DNA of 64,000 bases from Albidovulum aestuarii (GTDB taxonomy: Bacteria; Pseudomonadota; Alphaproteobacteria; Rhodobacterales; Rhodobacteraceae): the NCBI RefSeq assembly GCF_029961185.1, contig NZ_JASBQQ010000009.1:1-64000 (forward strand), given 5' to 3'. The translations under genes and the position numbers were made by a program. Below, piece by piece: positions 24,899-34,700 of this stretch (positions are counted from its first letter, which is position 1; every line of letters begins with the position of its first letter). The notes beneath the pieces were generated by a model. That model was given only the letters and a program-made list of their open reading frames with translations. It was not told where the DNA came from and made no database searches.

Positions 24899-25948
24899 TT
24901 ACGTCTTCATTCGCCACAGCCAGGCTCCATCTTCGCGTTTCTCGCGCACCAGACGGCCCGCAATCAGAAGATGGTTCAAATGCGCGACAGCTTCAACCAG
25001 CGCGAGGCCATACTCTCCCTCGCCTATCGGTCTTTTGAAAAGCGGCGGGAAGCATTCGGCCGCGGTCCGGGGCTGAGCCAGATGCGCCTCAAGCCGTGCC
25101 AGCGCGCCGGTATGGTTCTCGATCATCTGGGTCAGCCGCAGGGGCAGACCCGTGAAGGGCAGCTTGTGGCCGGGTAACACCAGTTGTCCCGCCCGCGCAT
25201 GGGGCCGGACGGCTTCGCAGCTTGCCATCCAGTCGGCGACCGGATCGGCCATCGGTTCGGTCGCATAGACGCCGAGATTGGCCGAGATCGAGGGCAGAAG
25301 CTGATCGCCGCCAAGGATCAGGTCGCCCCCCTCCTCCCATAGGGTCGCATGTTCCGGCGCATGACCATGGCCCACGCGCACCCGCCAGTCGCGCCCGCCA
25401 AGGCGCAGGGTCTGGCCGTCCTGAATGCGGGTATAGCCAAGCGGCAGGGGCGCCACGGTGTCGGCGAAGTTGAAGGGCCGCTCGGCGGCGCGTTTTGCGT
25501 AAAGATCCGCATCCATCCCGGCCGCGCGCCAGAAGGCAAGTGTTTCCTCCGCCGGGCGTTCCTGTTCATCCAGCGTCAGCATCCGCGCGAATAGCCAGGA
25601 TGTGCGGGTGGTCAGCAATTCCGCCCCCCGCGCCTGAAACCAGCCCGCAAGCCCGATATGATCGGGGTGATAATGCGTCACGACCACCCGGGTGACGGGC
25701 TTGCCCTTCAGCGGCCCGGCCAGCGCCGCCTCCATCGCCGCGCGGGTGCGGCGCGTGTTCAGCCCGGTATCGACCAGCGTCCAGCCATCGCCCTCGTCCA
25801 GCGCGTAGACATTGACGTGATCAAGCGCCATCGGCAGCGGCAGGCGCAGCCAGAGGACGCCCTCGGCCACCTCGACCGCCGCGCCGGGTTCCGGCGGCGT
25901 GGGATAGGGATAGCGTATCCCCTCCCCGGCTGTGGCGGGGCCATCCAT
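24899..25948 (-). CDS. metallo-beta-lactamase-fold hydrolase
   Basis: 349 residues. Metal-binding motif THYHPDHIG at 91-99, with further ligands in GHGHAPEHATL, GGDQLLP and LPGHKLPF. This is a complete two-metal site of the glyoxalase II-like group, with a ~100-residue helical C-terminal extension. The reaction is probably hydrolysis of a thioester or lactone. It overlaps the acyl-CoA dehydrogenase gene by ATGA, so a role in the same catabolic route, for example acyl-CoA thioester cleavage, is a reasonable inference. Confidence 0.87.
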   Translation of the reverse strand: MDGPATAGEGIRYPYPTPPEPGAAVEVAEGVLWLRLPLPMALDHVNVYALDEGDGWTLVDTGLNTRRTRAAMEAALAGPLKGKPVTRVVVTHYHPDHIGLAGWFQARGAELLTTRTSWLFARMLTLDEQERPAEETLAFWRAAGMDADLYAKRAAERPFNFADTVAPLPLGYTRIQDGQTLRLGGRDWRVRVGHGHAPEHATLWEEGGDLILGGDQLLPSISANLGVYATEPMADPVADWMASCEAVRPHARAGQLVLPGHKLPFTGLPLRLTQMIENHTGALARLEAHLAQPRTAAECFPPLFKRPIGEGEYGLALVEAVAHLNHLLIAGRLVREKREDGAWLWRMKT

Positions 25949-27630
25949 CAGAGGCCCAATGCTTCGGGCGAGAGGGCAAAGACCGTATCCGCCCCGTCCC
26001 GCGCCTCGGCCAGATCAGAGGCATGCTGCGGCAGGGTACGGCGGATGTAGTAGGCCGCAAGCGCCTGCCGACCCGCATCGGCCATCGCGGCACGCAGATG
26101 GAAATGCGCGCCCAGAACCCGGGCAAAGGCGCGCAGATAGGGGGCCCCGCCCGCCTGCCGGTCCTGCGGCGCCTGCGAAACCATCCATTCGGTCGCCTCG
26201 CGCAGGGTCTCGGCGGCGGCCCAGACCTCTTCGGCGAGGTCGGGCAAAGCCCCCCGCGCCGCCTCGGCCCCCGCCTCGATCTCTTCCAGAATCCGGTAGG
26301 CCGCCTCGCCGCCATCGGCCAGCTTGCGGCCGACAAGGTCCATCGCCTGAATGCCGTTCGTGCCCTCGTAGATCGCCGTCACCCGCACATCGCGGTAGAA
26401 CTGCGCAACGCCGGTTTCCTCGATAAAGCCCATGCCGCCATGGACCTGCATCGCGGTTTCGCTGACACGCATTCCAGTCTCGGTGCCAAAGGCTTTGGCG
26501 ATCGGCGTCAGGAAGGCCGCCCGCGCCACCCAGTCGGCGTCTTCGGTGGCCGACCCCATGTCGATCGCCTGCGCGCAGGCCAAGGCAATAGAACGGGCGG
26601 CGAACACATCGGCCCGCATTCCCACCAGCATCCGCCGCACATCGGCATGGCCGATGATCGCACCGAATTGCTGGCGCTCGGCGGCATATTCGGTTGCGGC
26701 CTGACAGGCCGCCTCTGCCACGCCGATGCCCTGCATTGCAACTCCAAGGCGGGCGTTGTTCATCATTGTGAACATTGCGGCCATGCCCTTGCCCGCTTCG
26801 CCGACCATCCAGCCCGTCGCGCCTTCATAGGCCATCACGCAAGTGGGTGAGCCGTGCAGGCCCATCTTGTGCTCAAGGCTGACGACCTTGATCGCATTCG
26901 CCTCCCCGGGATTGCCATCCGCATCGGGAATGAACTTGGGCGCCATGAACAGGCTGATCCCCTTCGTCCCCGCCGCCGCGCCCGGCAGGCGGGCCAGAAC
27001 CAGATGACAAATATTGCCGGTCAGATCACTGTCACCCCAGGAGATGAAGATCTTCTGCCCGGTGATCGCATAGGTGCCGTCGCCGTTGGGCTCGGCCTTC
27101 GTCCTCAGCGCACCGACATCGCTCCCGGCCTGCGCTTCGGTCAGGTTCATCGTGCCCGCCCATTCACCGGAGATCAGTTTCGGCAGGTAAAGCGCCTTCA
27201 ACTCGTCCGACGCATGATGGTCCAGCGCCTCGATCTGGCCCTGCGTCATCAGGGGTGAGAGTTGCAGCGACAGGCAGGCCCCCGACATCATGTCGTGGAT
27301 CGCCATGTTAAGACATTGCGGCAGGCCCATACCGCCATACTCCGCAGGGGCGCAGACCGACACCCAGCCGCCATCGCGAATCGCGTCGAACGCCTCGGCA
27401 AACCCGGGCGAGGTGCGGACCACCCCGTTTTCCAGCCGCGCCGGTGTCAGGTCGCCATTGCGCTGAACCGGCGCCAGCACCGTATCGCAGAGCTTGGCCG
27501 CTTCGGTCAGGATCGCCTCAGCCAGATCGGGCGTCGCCTCGGAAAAGCGCGCCGTCCCGGAAACCGGCGCCAGCGGGACGACATGATCGAGGATGAATTG
27601 GATATCGCCCGCAGGTGCGCGATAGGGCAT
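25948..27630 (-). CDS. long acyl-CoA dehydrogenase, DmdC-like
   Basis: 560 residues, FAD enzyme. The dehydrogenase core has MNLTEAQAGSDVGALRTKA (FAD/substrate loop), WGDSD, and YEGTNGIQAMDLVGRKL carrying the usual catalytic-base region. The extra ~150-residue C-terminal helical domain and overall length match the DmdC type (3-methylmercaptopropionyl-CoA dehydrogenase of the DMSP pathway) rather than ~380-residue fatty-acid enzymes. Many DmdC paralogues have other substrates, and dmdB/dmdD are not adjacent, so substrate is open. Start ATG 27630 has GGAGGAG upstream. Confidence 0.88.
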   Translation of the reverse strand: MPYRAPAGDIQFILDHVVPLAPVSGTARFSEATPDLAEAILTEAAKLCDTVLAPVQRNGDLTPARLENGVVRTSPGFAEAFDAIRDGGWVSVCAPAEYGGMGLPQCLNMAIHDMMSGACLSLQLSPLMTQGQIEALDHHASDELKALYLPKLISGEWAGTMNLTEAQAGSDVGALRTKAEPNGDGTYAITGQKIFISWGDSDLTGNICHLVLARLPGAAAGTKGISLFMAPKFIPDADGNPGEANAIKVVSLEHKMGLHGSPTCVMAYEGATGWMVGEAGKGMAAMFTMMNNARLGVAMQGIGVAEAACQAATEYAAERQQFGAIIGHADVRRMLVGMRADVFAARSIALACAQAIDMGSATEDADWVARAAFLTPIAKAFGTETGMRVSETAMQVHGGMGFIEETGVAQFYRDVRVTAIYEGTNGIQAMDLVGRKLADGGEAAYRILEEIEAGAEAARGALPDLAEEVWAAAETLREATEWMVSQAPQDRQAGGAPYLRAFARVLGAHFHLRAAMADAGRQALAAYYIRRTLPQHASDLAEARDGADTVFALSPEALGL

Positions 27631-27762
27631 GAAGGTCTCCTCCGTGCGCACCTTGGCAAGCAGCACCCCGGCGCGTATGTCAATTTCGTCAGAGGCATAA
27701 TTGCCGCTGCGTCAGATACCGCAACCCAAACGCTGCGTCACGCAGGAAGTCCGGAAGATAGA

Positions 27763-28707
27763 GTGACCGAAACCCTCGCCCCGACCGATGCGGGCCTCGC
27801 CCGCGCCGCGGCCCTTCTGGCCGAGGGAGAGCTTGTCGCCTTTCCGACCGAAACGGTCTACGGGCTCGGCGGCGATGCACGGTCCGATATGGCGGTCGCG
27901 CGGATCTTCGAGGCCAAGGGAAGGCCCCGTTTCAATCCGCTGATCGTGCATTTGCCCGATCTTGAGGCCGCGCGCAGCGTGGGGGTTTTCGATGATCTCG
28001 CCGAGCGCGTCGCCTCCGCCTTCTGGCCGGGGCCGCTGACGCTGGTCGTGCCGCTCCGCCCCTCTGCCCGGCTTTCTCCTCTTGTCACCGCAGATCTTCC
28101 CTCGGTCGCAATCCGGGTGCCGGAACATCCCGTCGCGCAGCGGCTGCTCAGAGCCTTTGGCGGCCCCGTCGCCGCGCCCTCGGCCAACCCGTCGGGCAAG
28201 GTCAGCCCGACCCGCGCCGATCATGTCCTGGCGGGGCTGAACGGCAGAATCGCCGCCGTGGTCGATGGCGGCGCCTGCGCGGTGGGCCTCGAATCGACGA
28301 TTCTCGGTCTGGTAGGCGCACCCGCGATCCTGCGGCCCGGCGGCATTCCGGCCGAGGCTCTGGAGGCCTGCCTTGGCCGCCCGCTTGCCAGCGGCGGCGA
28401 CAGCGCCAAACCCACGGCCCCCGGGCAACTCCTGTCGCACTACGCCCCTACCGCGCCGGTGCGGCTGAACGCCTCCCAGCCCGAACCCGGTGAGTTCTGG
28501 CTGGGATTCGGGCCGGAGGCGGAAGGGGCCGATCTCAACCTCTCGGAAACCGGCGATCTGGTCGAGGCGGCAGCCAATCTCTTTCACTTCCTGCGCCAGG
28601 CCGATGCAAGTGCGACGGGCCCCATCGCCGTGTCGCCAATTCCGGAAAAGGGGCTCGGGCGCGCGATCAATGACCGCCTCAGACGCGCCGCCGCCCCGCG
28701 CGGCTGA
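27763..28707 (+). CDS. sua5: L-threonylcarbamoyladenylate synthase, Sua5 type
   Basis: Makes threonylcarbamoyl-AMP from threonine, bicarbonate and ATP for the universal t6A37 tRNA modification. 314 residues: the YrdC domain (GELVAFPTETVYGLGGDA, KGRPRFNPLIVHL, APSANPSGKVSPT, STILG) then a Sua5 C-terminal domain after the SHYAPTAPV linker, which distinguishes it from short TsaC. The start is GTG 27763 with GGAAG nearby. It is divergent from the acyl-CoA dehydrogenase and 70 bases ahead of a FAD oxidoreductase on the same strand. Confidence 0.93.
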   Translation: MTETLAPTDAGLARAAALLAEGELVAFPTETVYGLGGDARSDMAVARIFEAKGRPRFNPLIVHLPDLEAARSVGVFDDLAERVASAFWPGPLTLVVPLRPSARLSPLVTADLPSVAIRVPEHPVAQRLLRAFGGPVAAPSANPSGKVSPTRADHVLAGLNGRIAAVVDGGACAVGLESTILGLVGAPAILRPGGIPAEALEACLGRPLASGGDSAKPTAPGQLLSHYAPTAPVRLNASQPEPGEFWLGFGPEAEGADLNLSETGDLVEAAANLFHFLRQADASATGPIAVSPIPEKGLGRAINDRLRRAAAPRG

Positions 28708-28777
28708 CAGCCCTTGCGCGGCCCTCGATCTTCGGACAGGGATAGGGCCACCGCAACCAGCGCAATCGGAACATTCC

Positions 28778-30055
28778 ATGCCGACATCCGGCTCCTCCAA
28801 TCTCTGGCGCACCACCGCGGCCGAGGTGTTTGACGCCCCGCCGCTATCATCCGACATCACCGTCGATCTCGTCATTGTCGGCGGCGGGTTCACCGGCGCA
28901 TCGGCGGCACTTGAAGCGGCACGAAGCGGAGCCAGCGTCGCGCTTCTGGAGGCCGGAACCATTGGCCATGGCGGGTCGGGCCGCAATGTCGGCCTGGTCA
29001 ATGCCGGGCTCTGGCTACCGCCGAAAGACGTGCTCGGCATCCTCGGCGAAACAGACGGAAAACGCCTGATCAAGGCGCTGTCGAACGGCCCGGACATCGT
29101 CTTCGGCCTGATCGAACGCGAGGGGATCGACTGCGAACCGGTCCGGCAGGGCACGATGCATCTGGCCCATTCCGCCGCCGGGCTGAAGAACCTTAGGGCG
29201 CGGTTCGAACAGGGCGCGCTGGCCGAGCGCAGCTACGAACTTCTCGACGCGGCGGAAACCGCAAGCCGCACTGGAACGGACAGGTTCGCAGGCGCGCTTC
29301 TCGACCCCGGTGCCGGCACGATCCAACCCCTGGCTTATTGCCGGGGACTGGCGCGCGCTGCGAAAACGGCAGGCGCGTATCTGCATGAAAACAGCCCGGT
29401 CACGGCGATTGCGCATGACGGCAAGGACTGGCGCATCACTTCGGGGGCGCACCGGGTGCGGGCAAGGGCGCTCCTGATCGCGACGAACGCCTATCAGGCC
29501 CATTTCGGCGCGCCCTTCGCGCAGAAATTCATTCCCGTCCATTACAGCCAGTTCGCAACCGCGCCGATGCCCGACGCCATGCGTGCGCGTATCCTGCCAA
29601 ACGGCGAAGGCTGCTGGGACACCGCGCTGATCATGTCCTCCTTCCGCACCGACCGCGCCGGGCGGCTCATTGTCGGCGGCATCGGCGATGCCGAGGGCAT
29701 GGGCGCGCCCATCCATGCCGGATGGGCAAGACGCAAACTGCGCCAGATCTATCCCGACCTCGCCCATCTGCCGTTCGAACACCATTGGAGCGGCCGCATC
29801 GCCATGACCTCGGACCATGTGCCGAAAATCGTGGCACCCGGCCCCTCGGCGCTGGCCGTCTTCGGCTATTCCGGGCGCGGCATCTGCCCCGGCACGGTGT
29901 TCGGCAAGGCAGCCGCCCGGTCCCTGCTGGACGGCGATGACAGCATCCTGCCGCTGCCGGTCCTGTCGGGCCATGACGAAACTCTCACCGGCGCCAAGGC
30001 CGCCTGGTACGAGTTTGGTGCGACAGCGACCCACGCGCTGTTCCCGCGTCCCTGA
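28778..30055 (+). CDS. FAD-dependent amine/amino-acid oxidoreductase (DadA/PuuB-type)
   Basis: 425 residues, D-amino-acid-oxidase fold. The FAD motif VDLVIVGGGFTGASAALE starts near residue 29 (GGGFTG 35-40), followed by GGSGRNVGLVNAGLW, typical of gamma-glutamylputrescine and related secondary-amine oxidases. The C-terminal FAD contact is GYSGRGICPGTVFGKAAA. Substrate is unknown; polyamine or sarcosine-like amines are likely. It follows sua5 by 70 bases and may share its transcript; downstream lie the twin hairpins. Confidence 0.85.
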   Translation: MPTSGSSNLWRTTAAEVFDAPPLSSDITVDLVIVGGGFTGASAALEAARSGASVALLEAGTIGHGGSGRNVGLVNAGLWLPPKDVLGILGETDGKRLIKALSNGPDIVFGLIEREGIDCEPVRQGTMHLAHSAAGLKNLRARFEQGALAERSYELLDAAETASRTGTDRFAGALLDPGAGTIQPLAYCRGLARAAKTAGAYLHENSPVTAIAHDGKDWRITSGAHRVRARALLIATNAYQAHFGAPFAQKFIPVHYSQFATAPMPDAMRARILPNGEGCWDTALIMSSFRTDRAGRLIVGGIGDAEGMGAPIHAGWARRKLRQIYPDLAHLPFEHHWSGRIAMTSDHVPKIVAPGPSALAVFGYSGRGICPGTVFGKAAARSLLDGDDSILPLPVLSGHDETLTGAKAAWYEFGATATHALFPRP

Positions 30056-30149
30056 TCGGAACGGCTGCAGAACCAGTCGCAGTGGTGATCCCATCGACCA
30101 GGACGAAATCCGCCCTGAGCTATGGGGAACATTGCTCTTCGCCAGAGAA

Positions 30150-30196
30150 TCGATTTCTTGCAAAGAAATCGAGCCGGAAACTTTGCAAGTTTCCGG
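30150..30196. repeat. two adjacent near-identical-geometry hairpins between convergent genes
   Basis: Hairpin 1: TCGATTTCTT (30150-30159), loop GCA, AAGAAATCGA (30163-30172). Hairpin 2 follows after a single G: CCGGAAACTT (30174-30183), loop TGC, AAGTTTCCGG (30187-30196). Each has a perfect 10-bp stem and a 3-base loop. Their centres share the core CTTGCAAAG, read on the plus strand in the first and the minus strand in the second. They sit between the 3' ends of the FAD oxidoreductase and yqgE, so shared termination or a REP-like repeated element are the main options. Confidence 0.8.
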
Positions 30197-30232
30197 TGCG
30201 ACTGGTCAGAGGTCGCTGGCAACCCACTGATA

Positions 30233-30787
30233 TCACGCCCGTCCTGCCGCCGATGACAAACTGATCGGATCGACCCCCAGCGTTTTCAGCGCGTCGCTCC
30301 ACTTGCTGTCGTTCCGGTCGGAAAAGACCAGATCGGGTGCTGCATCGCAGGTAAGCCAGCCATTGCGCAGGATCTCGTCCTCAAGCTGCCCCGGCCCCCA
30401 GCCCGCATAGCCAAGCGCAAGCATTGAGGAACTCGGCCCATCTCCCGCGGCAATCGCCTGAAGGATGTCCAGCGTCGCCGTCATGCCGAAATGCTCGTCG
30501 ACTTTCAGCGTGGCCCCCTCGCCACCGTAATCAGCCGAATGGAGGACAAAGCCGCGGGAATGCTCGACCGGCCCGCCGAAATGCACGCGAATCTCCTGTG
30601 ACCGGTCGGTCCGCGCGATGCCAAGCTGCTCCTGCAGTTCGTCGAATGAAAGGTCGCTTGCCGGCTTGTTGACGATCAGCCCCATTGCGCCATCCTCGGA
30701 ATGGGCGCAGAGAAAGACCACCGAATGCTCAAAGCGCGGATCGCCCATGCCCGGCATCGCGATCAAGAGTTTACCCGAGAGGTTCAT
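30233..30787 (-). CDS. YqgE/AlgH family protein
   Basis: 184 residues starting MNLSGKLLIAMPGMGDPRF, the highly conserved beginning of the YqgE/AlgH family. Other family blocks are HSEDGAMGLIVNKP, FGGPVEHSRGFVLHS and ALGYAGWGPGQLEDEI. It is a widespread cytosolic protein without a proven activity; AlgH affects alginate production in Pseudomonas. Ribosome site GGAGGA precedes the ATG at 30787. Divergent from the DsbD-alpha-like gene. Confidence 0.93.
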   Translation of the reverse strand: MNLSGKLLIAMPGMGDPRFEHSVVFLCAHSEDGAMGLIVNKPASDLSFDELQEQLGIARTDRSQEIRVHFGGPVEHSRGFVLHSADYGGEGATLKVDEHFGMTATLDILQAIAAGDGPSSSMLALGYAGWGPGQLEDEILRNGWLTCDAAPDLVFSDRNDSKWSDALKTLGVDPISLSSAAGRA

Positions 30788-30913
30788 ATCCGTTCCTCCT
30801 TCCCCCAAGATCGCGCCTTGGCCGCGCGGATACAAGGGCACAGAGCGGCAAAACTCTTCGTGAGTTGCGCTCTTGTGACTTCCATTCGGCGGCGACCCGC
30901 TTACGTTCGAGCC

Positions 30914-31732
30914 ATGAACATCAAAACGATCATAAGCGCCGCATTTGCGGGTAGCATGACCCTGCTGGCGGCCGGCCCCGCAATTTCGCAGGCGGTGCCC
31001 GACAATCTTCTGAATGCCGAACTGCGCAAGGGCTGGCGTATGTCCGACGGTGACCAGATGGCCGCCCTGCGGCTGACGCTGGCCCCGGGATGGAAGACCT
31101 ACTGGCGCGCACCGGGCGAAGGCGGCATCCCGCCCAGCTTCAACTGGACCGGCTCGCGCAATATTGCAGGCGTCAGCTTTCACTGGCCGAAACCGCAGGT
31201 CTACGATGTGAACGGGGTGCGCGTGATCGGTTACCGCGACGAACTGGTGCTGCCGATCGAGTTCACCCCCGTCGACCCGACGCAGCCGGTATCGGTTTCA
31301 GCGGCGATTGACCTCGGGGTCTGCGATGAGATTTGCGTGCCGATGTCGATCACGGTTTCGGCCGAACTTGACAGCACCGCAAAGCCCGACCCGATGATCG
31401 AGGCGGCCCTGACCGCGCGCCCCGAAGACGCCGCCAAGGCCGGGCTGTCCGCCGCGCGGTGTTCCGCCGAACCGATCCGTGACGGATTGCGGATGACCGC
31501 GAACATGACGATCCCGCAGGTCGGACCCGACGAATTCGCGGTTGTCGAACTTGCGGATACCAGCGTCTGGATCTCACCCGCCGACACAAGGCGCAGCGGC
31601 GGGGACCTGACGGCGACCGCCGACATGGTCCCGCCAAACGCCCAACCCTTCGCGCTCGACCGGTCCTCGATCCGGATCACGATCTTCGGCGGCTCAGGAC
31701 GGGTCGTCGATCTTCAGGGCTGCACCGGCTGA
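30914..31732 (+). CDS. periplasmic DsbD-alpha-like protein
   Basis: 272 residues: signal peptide ~1-26 (ending PAISQA) and a soluble domain resembling the N-terminal domain of DsbD/ScsB. It has the family's aromatic start (GWRMSDGDQMAALRLTLAPG, YWRAPGE) and a cysteine pair Cys137/Cys141 in GVCDEIC. In DsbD this domain passes electrons from the membrane to periplasmic thiol proteins, but here the transmembrane part is missing, so a partner must be encoded elsewhere. Its 3' end overlaps the convergent RND pump gene by 19 bases. Confidence 0.8.
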   Translation: MNIKTIISAAFAGSMTLLAAGPAISQAVPDNLLNAELRKGWRMSDGDQMAALRLTLAPGWKTYWRAPGEGGIPPSFNWTGSRNIAGVSFHWPKPQVYDVNGVRVIGYRDELVLPIEFTPVDPTQPVSVSAAIDLGVCDEICVPMSITVSAELDSTAKPDPMIEAALTARPEDAAKAGLSAARCSAEPIRDGLRMTANMTIPQVGPDEFAVVELADTSVWISPADTRRSGGDLTATADMVPPNAQPFALDRSSIRITIFGGSGRVVDLQGCTG

Positions 31733-34700
31733 CCGCGTCGCCGGAGGATCACCGCCCCGGCAATCCCTGAAAGAAGCGTGACCAGCGCGGCGCCCAGAAC
31801 GAATTGCCCCAAAGCCGGGGCGAGCGGCCCTCCTGCGATCAGGGCGGGCAGCAGGATCATCCCGAAGACAAGCGCAAGCATCACGGCATCCGCCATCACC
31901 AGCGCCCTGAGCGGCCTGCCACGCACCGCGCGGCGCAAGGATACGGTCAGCCGCCCGATATCGCGCTGCGCCGCAAGCAGGGCCGGAACGACCAGAAGCA
32001 CCAGCACCATGCCAAAGCCGAGCCCATAGCAGAGCGTCACCACCGTCGGACGCAGGAATTGCGCCTGCCGCGATGTCTCGTAAAGAAGCGGCGCCAGACC
32101 CAGAACCGTTGTCGCCGTGGTCAGCATCACCGGCCTCAGACGGTCGGCCACCGCATCGATGATCGCCGGTTCGCGCGCGCGGGTTTCGGAATAATCGTCG
32201 ACCGTGCTTATCAGCACGATCGCATCGTTGATGATGATGCCCGACATACCGATCAACCCGACAACCGAAAACATCGACATCGGGATATCCCATGCCGCAT
32301 GACCATGGATCGCGCCGATCAGCCCGAAGGGAATGACCGACATGACCACCATCGGCCGGGTCCAGCTTGAGAAGATCCACGCGAGAACCGCATAGATGCC
32401 GACCAGCGCGGCCGCGAGCCCGACCAGAGCGTCGCTGAGAAACGTGTCTTCCTGCTCGGCAAGCCCCGCGAGATGGTAGCCAACGCCGTATTCCTCGGCG
32501 AGGCGCGGCAGGATGTCGGCGTCCAGCGCCGCGACGATGGCGGCGGCGCGGTCGGGATCGTCCTCGGCGATATCGCCGGTGACGGAAATCACGCGCTGTC
32601 CGTTCTCGCGCCGGATCGTGGAAAAGCCGCCCTGCCGCTGGACAGTGACGATATCCGACAGCGCGACATAGCTTCCGGCCGCCGTCGGCAACATCATCCG
32701 CTCCAGGAAATCTGCGGTCAACTCGTCCTTCGGCAGTTCCACCATGATCTTCGTGGTGCGCATCCCGGTCGGGAAGGTGGCAGCCTCGATTCCGGTCAGC
32801 CGGTCGCGCAGTTCCTGCCCCAGCGCCTCGATGGTGAAGCCCAGCGCCTGCCCCTGCGGCGTCAGTTCGAGGATCAGCTCATCCTTGTCATAGGGCATGG
32901 TGTCGTCCAGCCCCGACACTTCGGGAAAGGGCGCCATCGCCCGCTTCAACGCCTCGGCGGCGGCCTTCAGCGTCGCCGCCCCGGCCCCGAAAAACTGCAC
33001 ATCCAGCGCCTCACCTGCCGGTCCGTGCCGCCAGCCCCGGAACGACAATTCCTCAAGGAAAGGATGCGACGGCGCGGCCTCCTGCAGGTCAGCGACGAAA
33101 TCGAAAGCGGACCAGGGCCGAAGGTCGGGATCGACCAGTTCGATGGCAATGGAGCCCAAGAGATCGCGGTCCTTCGCCTCGGCGCTGGCCAGCGCCGGCC
33201 AGCCATTCGCGCCGATCTCCGAGATGACATAGGACAGCGGTTCCACGCCGTATTCCGTGCGGTACTTCGCGGCCACCTCCTCGGTCGCATCCTGAAGCTG
33301 ATGCATCACCTCGACGCTGTCGGCGCGCCGGGCGCCGGCAAGCATCGTGAAATTGCCCGTGATCGTGGCACGTTCGGGCGAGTTGAAGAACCGCCACTGG
33401 ACATCGCCCTTCAGGAACTGCCCGCCCTCATAGGCCAGAAGCGCCAGCGCGGCGGCCAGAACCGGATACCGGGCGACGATCACCCAATGCGTCAGCGGCC
33501 GGACCAGCCGGTCGCGCACCCAGCCCAGCCCCCGGTTCATCACCCGGCTTGGCGCATCATACCAGCGTCCGCGCCCGGCCTTGGACAGCGCATGGCCCAT
33601 ATGGTTCGGCAGGATCAGGAAACATTCCAGAAGCGAGGCCAGAAGAACGACGCAGACGGTAAAGGGAATGTCCTGAATGAGGTCGCCGAACCGACCGGTG
33701 ATCGTCATCAACCCAAGGAACGCAATGATCGTGGTCACGGTCGACGAAAACACCGGCGCCGCCATGCGCCGGACGGCGTTCTCGGCAGCAGCGACCGGCG
33801 GCTCGTTCAATTGCCGGTACCGGAAATCGGCATGTTCGCCCACCACGATGGCGTCGTCGACCACGATCCCCAATGTCAGGATCAGCGCGAAAAGCGAGAT
33901 CATGTTGATCGTCAGCCCGGCGAAATGCATCAGCGCGATGGCGCCCAGCATCGCCACCGGAATGCCCGCCGCCACCCAGAAGGCGGTCCGCGCGTTGAGG
34001 AAGAGAAAGAGCAGCGTCACCACCAGACCGAGCCCCAGAAGCCCGTTGTCGAGCAGGATGTTCAGCCGCGCCAGGATGTCCTCGGACCGGGTGCGGATCA
34101 GGTCGATGGTCACGCCTTCGGGCAGGGTCGGGCGGATTTCGTCGATCGCCGCCTCCACCTGACGCTGAAGCGCGATGGCATCGCCATCGGCAGACCGGTC
34201 GACGCGCAGCTTCACCGCCGGGTTTTTCCCGACGTAATAGGCGTGAACCTCCTGCCCGCCCACCGCGCGGATGCGGGCAACCTCGCCCAACGTCAGCGCG
34301 GACCCGTCGGCATTCGTCCTCAGAACAATCCCGGCCAGCGCGTCGGGGTCACGCTTTTCGCGCCCTGTCCGCAGCCGCGCCGATCCGTCGCCCACCTCGC
34401 CCGCCGGGTCAGCGGCCGCCTCGGCCCTGATCCGCGCGGCGATCTCCGACAAAGTGACGCGGTGCCGCATGAGGTCGATCATCGACACTTCGACGGTGAT
34501 TTCCGGCTCGGCAATCCCGTCGATCCGCGCCCGGGTCACACCCTCGCGGAAAAGCCGGGCCAAAAGCTCGTCCGCCAGCCCTGCCAGTTGCTCGGGCGCC
34601 ACGGGACCGGTGATGACGAGGTCAGTGACCCGGTCGCCCCAGATGACCCGGCGCACATCCGGTCGTTCCGAATCCGCGGGAAGGTTGCGGACCGCATCAA

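Noticed and set aside
30150-30196. Twin hairpins considered as a CRISPR fragment
   Set aside because: Only two units, each an internal hairpin of different arm sequence, with no spacers or Cas genes nearby.
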